Of a DNA stretch of 31,629 bases, positions 23,123 to 30,108 are shown piece by piece. Location of the stretch: assembly GCA_023426275.1 (NCBI GenBank), contig JAFABC010000325.1:1-31629 (forward strand). The letters run 5' to 3'. The DNA is from Pseudomonadota bacterium (lineage in GTDB: Bacteria; Desulfobacterota; Desulfovibrionia; Desulfovibrionales; Desulfovibrionaceae). A model generated the notes under the pieces. That model searched no databases. It had not been told where the DNA came from and saw only the letters and a list, made by a program, of their open reading frames with translations. Each line of letters begins with the position of its first letter. Position 1 is the stretch's first letter. A program made the translations under genes and the position numbers.

Positions 23123-24448
23123 TTATTGGGCGTGGCCCGCGCCCAGTTCGGTCAGGGAGCGGGCAAGGCTGGACAGGCCCGAGGACCGGGCCAGGATCAG
23201 CGGTTTGAGGCAGCCCTTGCAGGCCTGCTTGACCAGGGCGCAGGCCTCGTGGCTGACGCAGTCCACGGGGCAGACCACGGCGTCGGCCGCGCCGAGCAGC
23301 TCCCACAGCCGGTGGGAGGATTGTTCCCGGCCGCCGTCGTGGTGCACGAGCTCGCAGCCGAATTTGGCGGCGAGCAGCTTGTAGTGGGAGACCAGGGAGC
23401 AGCGCCCGCCCACGTAGAGCACGCGCTTGCCGGACAGTCCGGCCGTCTCTCCGGCCTGCCCTTCCCGGTCGAGGGCGGCCCGGCAGGCGCAGGCCTCGCC
23501 GCACGATCCCGGGGGCAGGCCCTTTTCCCGGCAGGGGCAGGCGTCGTGGCCGGGCAGGGCGGGCAGGTCGTCCTGATGATGTTCGGCATGGGCGGCATGG
23601 GCCGCGGCCGCGTCGCCCAGGGCGGCAAAAAGCGAGGCCTCCAGGGCGGCCACCTCGTTGTCCCGGTCGGCCAGTTCGCGCCGGGTGTGGGCCAGTTCCT
23701 TGTGGATGCGCTCCAGGGTCACGGCCTGCCGGCCCGCCTCGCCTTCGGTGGCGTCCAGGCGTTCGGCCAGCTCGGTCAGCTGGTCGCGCAGGATGTCGCG
23801 TTCCCGGCGCACGGCGGCCACGGCGGAATTTTCGATGGCCTCGCGCAGGGAGATGCGTTCGCGTTCGGCGGCCCGGCGTTTGCGGCGTTCGGCCGCCAGC
23901 TCCTCCATGGCCGCGCGGCAGCGGCCCTTCCAGACGCCGACAGCCTGGCGCAGGGCGTTTTTGCTTTCCTCCAGGGCGGTCGCGGCCTCGGCCAGCTTTT
24001 CCTCCAGCCAGGACAGGCGGGACAGATCGGCCCGGTTGGCCGCGCCCACGCGGTGGGAGAGCATGTGCACCTCGCCGTAGACCTCGCGCAAAAGCGTATC
24101 CGGGGCGGCCGGATGGGACATCAGGGCCCAGAACGGCCCGGGCACGTCGCCGGCGTCGGCCCGCTCCCGCCACATCCGGCGCAGTTCGTCCGGATCGTCG
24201 ACATGAAGGAAGGTGCGCAGGTCCTTGCGGAATTTCTTGTCCAGGAACCGTTGCAGGTACTTGGCCGGGCCGCCGCCGGCCACCTTGGCCTGTCCGACCA
24301 GGAACACGTGGGCGTCGTAGTCCGAATCGGCGTCGGTGACGGGGCTGCCGCACTTGCGGCAGATCCGGCGCAGCTCGTGTATGGTCAGGCAGGTGCCGAT
24401 GATGGGGCAGGCGAAATCGGCGTTGTCGTGCAGGGTCTTGCGTTGCAT
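23123..24448 (-). CDS. DUF2325-domain, cysteine-rich coiled-coil protein under Fur control
   Basis: 441 residues from ATG 24448, with GGGAGG just upstream; the longer frame runs through the Fur box and is rejected. N-terminus: Cys pairs in FACPIIGTC and CRKCGS. Middle (~150-290): a long, charged, heptad-rich coiled coil (ERRKRRAAERERISLREA). Next comes a cysteine-rich linker (DACPCREKG, CGEACACRA). C-terminal ~340-430: DUF2325, with VLYVGGRCSLVSHYK, HHDGG and VCPVDCVSHEAC. The biochemical role of DUF2325 is not established; the cysteines suggest metal or Fe-S binding. The promoter carries the best Fur box in the window, so the gene should be induced by iron shortage. It is soluble, with no signal peptide. 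Confidence 0.88.
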   Translation of the reverse strand: MQRKTLHDNADFACPIIGTCLTIHELRRICRKCGSPVTDADSDYDAHVFLVGQAKVAGGGPAKYLQRFLDKKFRKDLRTFLHVDDPDELRRMWRERADAGDVPGPFWALMSHPAAPDTLLREVYGEVHMLSHRVGAANRADLSRLSWLEEKLAEAATALEESKNALRQAVGVWKGRCRAAMEELAAERRKRRAAERERISLREAIENSAVAAVRRERDILRDQLTELAERLDATEGEAGRQAVTLERIHKELAHTRRELADRDNEVAALEASLFAALGDAAAAHAAHAEHHQDDLPALPGHDACPCREKGLPPGSCGEACACRAALDREGQAGETAGLSGKRVLYVGGRCSLVSHYKLLAAKFGCELVHHDGGREQSSHRLWELLGAADAVVCPVDCVSHEACALVKQACKGCLKPLILARSSGLSSLARSLTELGAGHAQ

Positions 24449-24488
24449 GCGTCCTCCCGGCCCCCGTGGGGAGCCTCTGGAGGAAAGC

Positions 24489-24516
24489 TTTATACGAGAA
24501 TGAAAATCATTGTCAA
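24489..24516 (-). promoter_or_regulatory. Fur box overlapping the promoter of the DUF2325 gene
   Basis: On the plus strand GAGAATGAAAATCATTGTC (24496-24514) matches the 19-base Fur consensus at 16 positions. On the minus strand the same DNA holds TTGACA (24516-24511), a 16-base spacer and TATAAA (24494-24489), a near-consensus sigma-70 promoter. The repressor would cover the -35 and spacer. The leader to the ATG is about 35 bases. Confidence 0.85.
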
Positions 24517-24595
24517 TTAGGAAGGAAAAATAAAAATACCGTCGCCAGGACCGGCCGGGCGGTCGCAAGGGAGGCGGGATCGGGGCGGGCGTGGC

Positions 24596-25681
24596 TCAGG
24601 AGGGGGGAAAAAACAGGCGCACCCCGGGCACGGCGGCGAAGCGGCGGGCCAGCCGCGTGAGCAGCAGCGCCCCGCCAAAGGCCACCACCATGGCCGCCGC
24701 GCCCAGGGGCAGCCGCCACACGGCCGGGACCGGCGGGGTGACGACGGCGGCAAAGACCAGCACCAGCACGTAGTGGGCGAGGTAGATGCCAAGGGTGTCC
24801 CGGCCGGCGGCGGCCAGCCAGCTAAAGACGCGGCCGCCGCCCCGGGCCTCGATGCGGCGGCAGGCGCAGCACACGGCCAGCGGACCCGCGACCTGGAAGG
24901 CCAGTCCCGAGAGCAGGAAATACTGGCGGTAGTTGGCCCCGAGCGATCGCGCCTCGGCCACGACCACGGCCAGATAGACGGCCAGGGTCAGGGCGGCCGC
25001 GCCGAGCAGCCAGGACAGGCGGCGGGTCAGGGCGGCAAAGACCGCCTCGTGGCGTGACAGCCAGGCCCCGAGAAAGAAAAAGCCGCCCCAGGCCGGGGCC
25101 AGCCGGATGCCCACCAGCTCGAAGACGAAGTCGCGCGGGGGGGCGCTGTGGGCCAGCAGGCTGGAAAAGGCGTAAAAGCCCAGGGTGACGGCCCAGGCCC
25201 CGACCGTCCAGGCCGTCAGCCGGCGGGGCGTGGCAAAGGGATCGACCACGGTCAGCAGGGCCAGAAACTGGAGCATGGCGAAGATGAAGTAGAGCTGCAT
25301 GCTGCCGTAGAGCAGTTCGCCCAGATGCCCCCAGGTGAACAACGGCACGCCGTAGAGCAGCTTGAGCGAGACGATGGTCAGGGCGTTCCAGGCCAGAAAC
25401 GGCGGGGTCAGCTTGCGGATCTGGCGCAGGGGCCGGCTGGCGCGGGCGGCCTCGGCCGGCCGTCCCGAACCGCCCCGGCCGAGCAGATAGCCGGAAATGA
25501 GGAAGAACGTGGGCACGGCAAAGGTGACCAGACAGGCGGAAAAGAGCGGAACCGGCGTGAAATCGCCTTCGCGGAAATACAGCAGGTTGCTGGCGTGGGA
25601 CCAGACCACCACGGCCATGGCCAGGGTGCGGGCCGCCTCGATCCAAAGCAGGTGGCGCGAGCCGGGCGCGGGGTGCGGCAT
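24596..25681 (-). CDS. Membrane acyltransferase of the OafA/Acyl_transf_3 family
   Basis: A 361-residue polytopic membrane protein with about ten hydrophobic segments. The N-terminal segment WIEAARTLAMAVVVWSHASN carries the Arg and His typical of the family's first helix, and FFLISGYLLGR is the usual second signature. Such proteins O-acylate sugars or lipids at the membrane, for example acetylation of surface polysaccharides. The acceptor here is unknown. The ATG is eight bases after the stop of the small exported protein, so it is probably translated from the same mRNA. It is separate from the Fur-controlled gene downstream, which has its own promoter in the 147-base gap. Confidence 0.88.
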   Translation of the reverse strand: MPHPAPGSRHLLWIEAARTLAMAVVVWSHASNLLYFREGDFTPVPLFSACLVTFAVPTFFLISGYLLGRGGSGRPAEAARASRPLRQIRKLTPPFLAWNALTIVSLKLLYGVPLFTWGHLGELLYGSMQLYFIFAMLQFLALLTVVDPFATPRRLTAWTVGAWAVTLGFYAFSSLLAHSAPPRDFVFELVGIRLAPAWGGFFFLGAWLSRHEAVFAALTRRLSWLLGAAALTLAVYLAVVVAEARSLGANYRQYFLLSGLAFQVAGPLAVCCACRRIEARGGGRVFSWLAAAGRDTLGIYLAHYVLVLVFAAVVTPPVPAVWRLPLGAAAMVVAFGGALLLTRLARRFAAVPGVRLFFPPS

Positions 25682-25689
25682 CGGCCGGA

Positions 25690-26190
25690 TCAGACCTTGC
25701 CGGCCCGGCGGTCGTAGATGATCATGTAGACCTGATCGATCTGCACGTAGAGATCGGGCAGGGCCCAGATGGTCTGGATCATGGTGGTGTCGGTCGGCGC
25801 GCCCAGGGCGGCGGTGGTCTTCTTCACCAGATCGTCAAAGGTGAGCAGGTCGTGCACGAGCACCACCAGGGAAAAGCGGTTCGTGCTCTTGCTGCAACCG
25901 TAAAAGACGCGGTTGAGCGGCACGCCCATGAATTCGGGCTGCTCGTCCTTGTCGTAGTGCAGCACAAAGGGGCTGTCGGCCACGACCTTGGGGTCGTAGC
26001 TGAGGCCGAACATCTGGAGCTGGCGGTTCCACACGGGGCGGGCCCGTTCAATGGCGAAGGAGGGGCCGGAAAAAAGGGACGCACAGGTTTGCCCGAAGGT
26101 GTACTTGCCGAATCCCTTGTGCATGTCCATGGCCAGGGCGGTGGTGGCTGTGGCCAGGACGAGGACGCAGGTCAATAACAGTCGCTTCAT
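25690..26190 (-). CDS. Small exported protein of unknown function
   Basis: 166 residues from ATG 26190, with GGGAG eight bases upstream. A classic signal peptide (MKRLLLTCVLVLATATTALA) is followed by a mature chain of about 146 residues, so it should be periplasmic. Two cysteines (QTCASLF and YGCSKS) could form a disulfide. Segments such as FMGVPLNRVFYGCSKSTNRF and DLYVQIDQVYMIIYDRR suggest a compact alpha/beta fold, but I do not recognise a family. It overlaps nothing and leads directly into the acyltransferase gene, suggesting an envelope-related operon. Confidence 0.85.
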   Translation of the reverse strand: MKRLLLTCVLVLATATTALAMDMHKGFGKYTFGQTCASLFSGPSFAIERARPVWNRQLQMFGLSYDPKVVADSPFVLHYDKDEQPEFMGVPLNRVFYGCSKSTNRFSLVVLVHDLLTFDDLVKKTTAALGAPTDTTMIQTIWALPDLYVQIDQVYMIIYDRRAGKV

Positions 26191-26243
26191 AAAAATTCTC
26201 CCGGCGCTGGCAAATTGCCGGCTTGGCTTGTGTAGGCGCTTGG

Positions 26244-26885
26244 TCAGGGCTTGTAAAGGCCGCCAAGGCGCGTGAGCGCCCGGCAGGCGGGCAGGGCCAA
26301 CGCCGGCGGCCGGCCGAGGTAGAAGGGCAGGGCGGCTTCGGGCACGCCGGCGCGCGCGGGCAGGAGCTCGCGAAAGGCCGCGTCGAAGCGCACCACGGCC
26401 AGGGCCGCCTCCCGGGCCGCGGCGTCGCCGCGAAGGGCCCTGCGGCACAGGGCGTCCAGGCGGGGCAGATCGGTTTCGGCCTCGTGGTGGGCGACAAGCG
26501 CGGCCAGCGGATCGTCCGGGGCCATGAGGTCGCGCCGGGTCAGGCGGTCCTGGCGGTAGCGCGCGGCCACGGCTTCGGGGGCGTCGCAAAAAAGCAGGCG
26601 GCACTGGACGGGCCGGTCGTCGTGGATGGCGCAGGCGGGCGGCTCGGCGAAAAACAGGCAGGCCCGGCCGTCGGGCCCCGGCCGCAGCTTGACCAGCTCG
26701 TCCGGCGAGGGGCCCACGCCGCCGGCCACGTTGTCGGTGACGTACTCGCCCCGGCGCAGGGTCAGCAGGTGGATGGGGGCCAGCCGGCCGCGGCGCACAA
26801 GCGGCAGGTCATCGCGGTACAGCGCCGGACCGCCCTGGCGGCAGCAGGCGCCGCAACGGCGGCAAATGGCGGCGGGTGCGGACAT
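26244..26885 (-). CDS. YkgJ-family cysteine-cluster protein
   Basis: 213 residues from ATG 26885. N-terminal CRRCGACCRQGGPAL and the later CLFF, PPACAIHDDRPVQCRLLFC stretch give the pattern of YkgJ/UPF0153 proteins, which bind zinc or an iron-sulfur cluster through these cysteines. Function in the cell is unknown. The last ~90 residues are not part of the motif core and are Ala- and Leu-rich. There is no clear Shine-Dalgarno sequence before the ATG, and the frame stays open upstream into the dsr control region, so the start is chosen because the cysteine motif begins eight residues later. The gene is divergent from dsrA, with 346 bases between. Confidence 0.85.
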   Translation of the reverse strand: MSAPAAICRRCGACCRQGGPALYRDDLPLVRRGRLAPIHLLTLRRGEYVTDNVAGGVGPSPDELVKLRPGPDGRACLFFAEPPACAIHDDRPVQCRLLFCDAPEAVAARYRQDRLTRRDLMAPDDPLAALVAHHEAETDLPRLDALCRRALRGDAAAREAALAVVRFDAAFRELLPARAGVPEAALPFYLGRPPALALPACRALTRLGGLYKP

Positions 26886-27027
26886 GGGCTGTGCATGGGG
26901 AAAAAAACGGCGTTTGGCAAGGGCGGATCGCGCCCGACCCGTCCCGCGCGAAAAGGGCTTTGCAACGGAGGCGATGAAATGGTATGGAACCGGATGGAGG
27001 ATGGATAGTTGCAAGCACGTTTTCCCG

Positions 27028-27056
27028 TTGACAGAACACTTTCGGCAATTTAGGAC
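27028..27056 (+). promoter_or_regulatory. Candidate promoter of the dsr operon
   Basis: TTGACA (27028-27033) with TAGGAC 17 bases further (27051-27056). The -35 is perfect, but the -10 matches TATAAT at only three positions. The start would fall near 27063, immediately ahead of the Rex-like operator, leaving a leader of about 170 bases. Confidence 0.45.
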
Positions 27057-27064
27057 GGGGGCGA

Positions 27065-27082
27065 TTGTGCAAGAGTTCACGT
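27065..27082 (+). promoter_or_regulatory. Rex-like (or Crp/Fnr-like) operator upstream of dsrA
   Basis: TTGTGCAAGAGTTCACGT matches the half-sites of the Rex consensus TTGTGAA-N4-TTCACAA at 11 of 14 positions. It also reads as TGTGC-N6-TCACG, eight of ten for a Crp-type site. Rex control of sulfate-reduction genes has been proposed for Desulfovibrionales. A site just after the expected start would suit a repressor. Confidence 0.5.
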
Positions 27083-27231
27083 TCCATCCAGACCCCCCTA
27101 GCGAATAACGCCCCGCCCGTCGACGAGCAGGGTCGGCCGGGAGGGGAGGCGCCCCAGGCAGCCGCAAGGCCGCCGGTGCGTGTGTCGATTGGTTAAGGCG
27201 GTAACTCTTCAAACCCCACTGGAGGAAGCAA

Positions 27232-28545
27232 ATGGCGAAACACCAAACCCCCTTGTTGGACCAGCTCGAATCCGGGCCATGGCCCAGCTTCGTGTCCGAC
27301 ATCAAACAGGAAGCCGCGCACCGGGCCGCCAATCCCGATGGACTGGATTATCAGGTTCCGGTCGACTGTGCCGACGACCTGCTCGGCGTGCTGGAACTCT
27401 CCTTCAAGGACAAGGAGACGCACTGGAAGCACGGCGGCATCGTGGGCGTGTTCGGTTACGGCGGCGGCGTCATCGGCCGTTACTGTGACCAGCCCGAGAT
27501 GTTCCCCGGCGTGGCCCACTTCCACACGGTGCGTGTGGCCCAGCCCTCCGGCAAATACTACACCACCGACTATCTGCGCTCGGTCATGGCCATCTGGGAC
27601 CTGCGCGGTTCGGGCCTGACCAACATGCACGGCTCCACCGGTGACATCGTGCTGCTCGGCACCACCACCCCGCAGCTCGAAGAGATCTTCCACGATCTGA
27701 CCCACAACCTGAACACCGACCTGGGCGGCTCCGGCTCCAACCTGCGCACCCCGGCCGACTGTCTGGGTCAGTCCCGCTGCGAATTCGCCTGCTACGACAC
27801 CCAGGATCTGTGCCACACCCTGACCAACGAATACCAGGACGAGCTGCACCGCCCGGCCTTCCCCTACAAGTTCAAGTTCAAGTTCGACGGCTGCCCCAAC
27901 GGCTGCGTCGCTTCCATCGCCCGTTCCGACTTCTCGGTCATCGGCACCTGGAAGGATGACATCCGCATCGACCAGGACCGCGTGAAAGCCTACGTGGCCG
28001 GCGAGTTCAAGCCGGGCGGCGGCTCCCATGCCGGCGGCAACTGGGGCGCCTTCGACGTTGTCAAGGAAGTCGTGGACCGCTGCCCCACCGGCTGCATGAG
28101 CTACGACGGTGCCAAGCTCACCATCGACAACAGCAACTGCACCCGCTGCATGCACTGCATCAACACCATGCCGGCGGCCCTGAAGATCGGTAAGGAAACC
28201 GGTACCTCCATCCTGGTCGGCGCCAAGGCCCCGATCCTCGACGGCGCGCAGATGTCCTCCCTGCTCGTGCCCTTCGTCGTGGTGGAAAAGCCCTACGACG
28301 AGATCAAGGAAGTCATCGAGAATATTTGGGACTGGTGGATGGAAGAAGGCAAGAACCGCGAGCGCGTGGGCGAGACCATCAAACGGCTGTCCTTCCAGAA
28401 GCTGCTTGAGGCCACCAACACCAAGGCCATGCCCCAGCATGTTGAGTCCCCGCGCGCCAACCCCTACATCTTCTTCAAGGAAGATGAGGTGCCCGGCGGC
28501 TTTGGCCACGACGAGAAGGCCTATCGCCAGAGACACATGAGATAA
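27232..28545 (+). CDS. dsrA: Dissimilatory sulfite reductase alpha subunit
   Basis: Catalytic alpha subunit of the cytoplasmic DsrAB enzyme, which reduces sulfite with electrons delivered through DsrC. 437 residues. Cluster ligands next to siroheme: Cys177, Cys183 (ADCLGQSRC), Cys221 and Cys225 (CPNGC). The inserted ferredoxin domain has CTRCMHC at 303-309 plus Cys284. These positions are the same as in Desulfovibrio vulgaris DsrA. GGAGG precedes the ATG. dsrB follows after 16 bases. Codon use is strongly biased to C-ending codons, as for an abundant protein. Confidence 0.99.
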   Translation: MAKHQTPLLDQLESGPWPSFVSDIKQEAAHRAANPDGLDYQVPVDCADDLLGVLELSFKDKETHWKHGGIVGVFGYGGGVIGRYCDQPEMFPGVAHFHTVRVAQPSGKYYTTDYLRSVMAIWDLRGSGLTNMHGSTGDIVLLGTTTPQLEEIFHDLTHNLNTDLGGSGSNLRTPADCLGQSRCEFACYDTQDLCHTLTNEYQDELHRPAFPYKFKFKFDGCPNGCVASIARSDFSVIGTWKDDIRIDQDRVKAYVAGEFKPGGGSHAGGNWGAFDVVKEVVDRCPTGCMSYDGAKLTIDNSNCTRCMHCINTMPAALKIGKETGTSILVGAKAPILDGAQMSSLLVPFVVVEKPYDEIKEVIENIWDWWMEEGKNRERVGETIKRLSFQKLLEATNTKAMPQHVESPRANPYIFFKEDEVPGGFGHDEKAYRQRHMR

Positions 28546-28561
28546 GTGGGAGGACACTGAC

Positions 28562-29725
28562 ATGGCATTCATTTCTTCCGGATACAATCCCGACAAACCC
28601 ATGGAAGGTCGGATCACGGATATCGGCCCTCGTCACTTCGAGGAGTTCTATCCGCCGGTCATCAAGAAAAACAAAGGTCAGTGGGACTACCACGAGATCG
28701 TCAAGCCCGGCGTGCTCAAGCACGTGGCCCTGTCCGGCGACGTGGTCTACACCGTGCGCTGCGGCGGCGCCCGCCTCATGAGCGTCACGCACATCCGCGA
28801 GATCTGCGAGATCGCCGACAAGCATTGCGGCGGCCACCTGCGGTTCACCACCCGCAACAACATCGAGTTCATGCTCGACAACGAAGCCGGCGTTGACGCG
28901 CTCCTCGCCGACCTCGAATCCCGCAAGTTCCCCGGCGGCAGCATGAAGTTCCCCGTCGGCGGCACCGGTGCCTGCGTCTCCAACATCGTCCACACCCAGG
29001 GCTATGCCCACTGCCACACCCCGGCCACCGACGCCTCCGGCCCGGTCAAGGCCGTCATGGACGAGATGTTCGAGTACTTCCAGTCCATGACCCTGCCGGC
29101 CATGGTCCGCATCTCCCTGGCCTGCTGCCTGAACATGTGCGGCGCCGTCCACTGCTCCGACATCGGCATCGTCGGTATCCACCGCAAGCCCCCCATCGTC
29201 GAGCATGACCGCCTGGACAACATCTGCGAGATCCCGCTTGCCATCGCGGCCTGCCCCACCGGCGCCATCAAGCCGGCCAAGGTCGAGGTCGAGGGCAAGA
29301 AGGTCAACTCCGTGGCCGTCAACGCCTCCCGCTGCATGTACTGCGGCAACTGCTACACCATGTGCCCGGCCATGCCGCTCGCTTCCGGCGAGGGCGACGG
29401 TATCGTGCTCATGGTCGGCGGCAAGGTGTCCAACCGGATCTCCATGCCCAAGTTCTCCAAGGTCGTTGTGGCCTACATCCCCAACGAGCCGCCCCGCTGG
29501 CCGACGCTGACCAAGATGATCAAGCACATCGTCGAGGTCTACGCGAAAAACGCCAAGAAGTACGAGCGGCTGGGCGAATGGGCCGAGCGCATCGGCTGGG
29601 AGAAGTTCTTCGAGCTGTGCGACCTCGAGTTCTCGCATCACTGCATCGACGACTTCCGTGATCCGGCCTACTACACGTGGCGCCAGAGCACCCAGTTCAA
29701 GTTCACCAAGCACGTCGAAGCGTAG
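28562..29725 (+). CDS. dsrB: Dissimilatory sulfite reductase beta subunit
   Basis: Beta subunit of DsrAB, 387 residues; in the heterotetramer it carries the catalytically active siroheme. The siroheme-[4Fe-4S] ligands lie in GGTGACVSNIVHTQG and in LACCLNMCGAVHCSDIG. The ferredoxin domain is CPTGAI with CMYCGNCYTMCPAM. Basic residues in VRCGGARLMS and RFTTRNNIEF line the substrate pocket in the family. GGAGG precedes the ATG, 16 bases after dsrA. A strong hairpin starts eight bases after the stop, before dsrD. Confidence 0.99.
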   Translation: MAFISSGYNPDKPMEGRITDIGPRHFEEFYPPVIKKNKGQWDYHEIVKPGVLKHVALSGDVVYTVRCGGARLMSVTHIREICEIADKHCGGHLRFTTRNNIEFMLDNEAGVDALLADLESRKFPGGSMKFPVGGTGACVSNIVHTQGYAHCHTPATDASGPVKAVMDEMFEYFQSMTLPAMVRISLACCLNMCGAVHCSDIGIVGIHRKPPIVEHDRLDNICEIPLAIAACPTGAIKPAKVEVEGKKVNSVAVNASRCMYCGNCYTMCPAMPLASGEGDGIVLMVGGKVSNRISMPKFSKVVVAYIPNEPPRWPTLTKMIKHIVEVYAKNAKKYERLGEWAERIGWEKFFELCDLEFSHHCIDDFRDPAYYTWRQSTQFKFTKHVEA

Positions 29726-29733
29726 TTCTAACA

Positions 29734-29761
29734 TCCGGGCGGGGACCTGTCCCCGCCCGGA
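29734..29761 (+). other. Strong hairpin between dsrB and dsrD
   Basis: TCCGGGCGGGGA (29734-29745), loop CCTG, TCCCCGCCCGGA (29750-29761): a perfect 12-bp stem. No T-run follows; the dsrD ribosome site (GAGGGA) comes ten bases later. It probably shields the abundant dsrAB mRNA from 3' decay or causes partial termination. Confidence 0.7.
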
Positions 29762-29781
29762 CCAACCAAAGAGGGAACGCT

Positions 29782-30009
29782 ATGGCTTCCGAGAAAGAGC
29801 AGGTCCTCGAGTTCCTGCAGGGGAAGACGGGCAAGTCCAAGTTCTATTTCAACGATTTCTGCAAGATTTTCCCGGACAAAAAGCCCCGTGAAGTCAAAAA
29901 GGTCCTCACCGAGCTGGTCAACGAAGGGAAAGTCATCTTCTGGTCCAGCGGCTCCACCTCCATGTACGGCCTGGCCGGCGTGGGCAAGCAGCAGGCCGAA
30001 GAAGAATAG
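29782..30009 (+). CDS. dsrD: DsrD, small winged-helix protein of the sulfite reductase operon
   Basis: A 75-residue protein found with dsrAB in sulfate reducers and absent from most sulfur oxidisers. It folds as a winged helix and is reported to stimulate sulfite reduction by DsrAB. The sequence contains KFYFNDFCKIFPDKK, REVKKVLTELVNEGKV and FWSSGSTSMYGL, typical of the family, with a charged tail ending in EEE. GAGGGA lies upstream of ATG 29782. The frame extends 35 codons further back through the hairpin, but that extension is not part of the protein. Its presence argues for reductive use of the Dsr pathway here. Confidence 0.97.
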   Translation: MASEKEQVLEFLQGKTGKSKFYFNDFCKIFPDKKPREVKKVLTELVNEGKVIFWSSGSTSMYGLAGVGKQQAEEE

Positions 30010-30074
30010 GACACGTCATCCGGCGTCACGTGGCGGGAACGCCTGCCGCGCGCACGCGCCTGAAGACGCGGCCG

Positions 30075-30096
30075 CCACGGCGGCGAACCGCCGTGG
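30075..30096 (+). other. Hairpin between dsrD and dsrN, overlapping the dsrN ribosome site
   Basis: CCACGGCGG (30075-30083), loop CGAA, CCGCCGTGG (30088-30096): a perfect 9-bp stem. The best Shine-Dalgarno candidate for dsrN, GGAG (30095-30098), begins inside the stem, so folding would hide part of it. No T-run follows. Confidence 0.65.
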
Positions 30097-30108
30097 AGCA
30101 CTTCAACC

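Larger units (their letters stand above)
26886..27231. other. Divergent control region between ykgJ-like gene and dsrA
   Basis: 346 bases without a gene. It holds the candidate dsrA promoter (27028-27056), a Rex-like operator (27065-27082) and a GC-rich leader of about 170 bases before dsrA, ending in GGAGG. No riboswitch was recognised in the leader. Short open frames on both strands lack ribosome sites. Confidence 0.5.
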
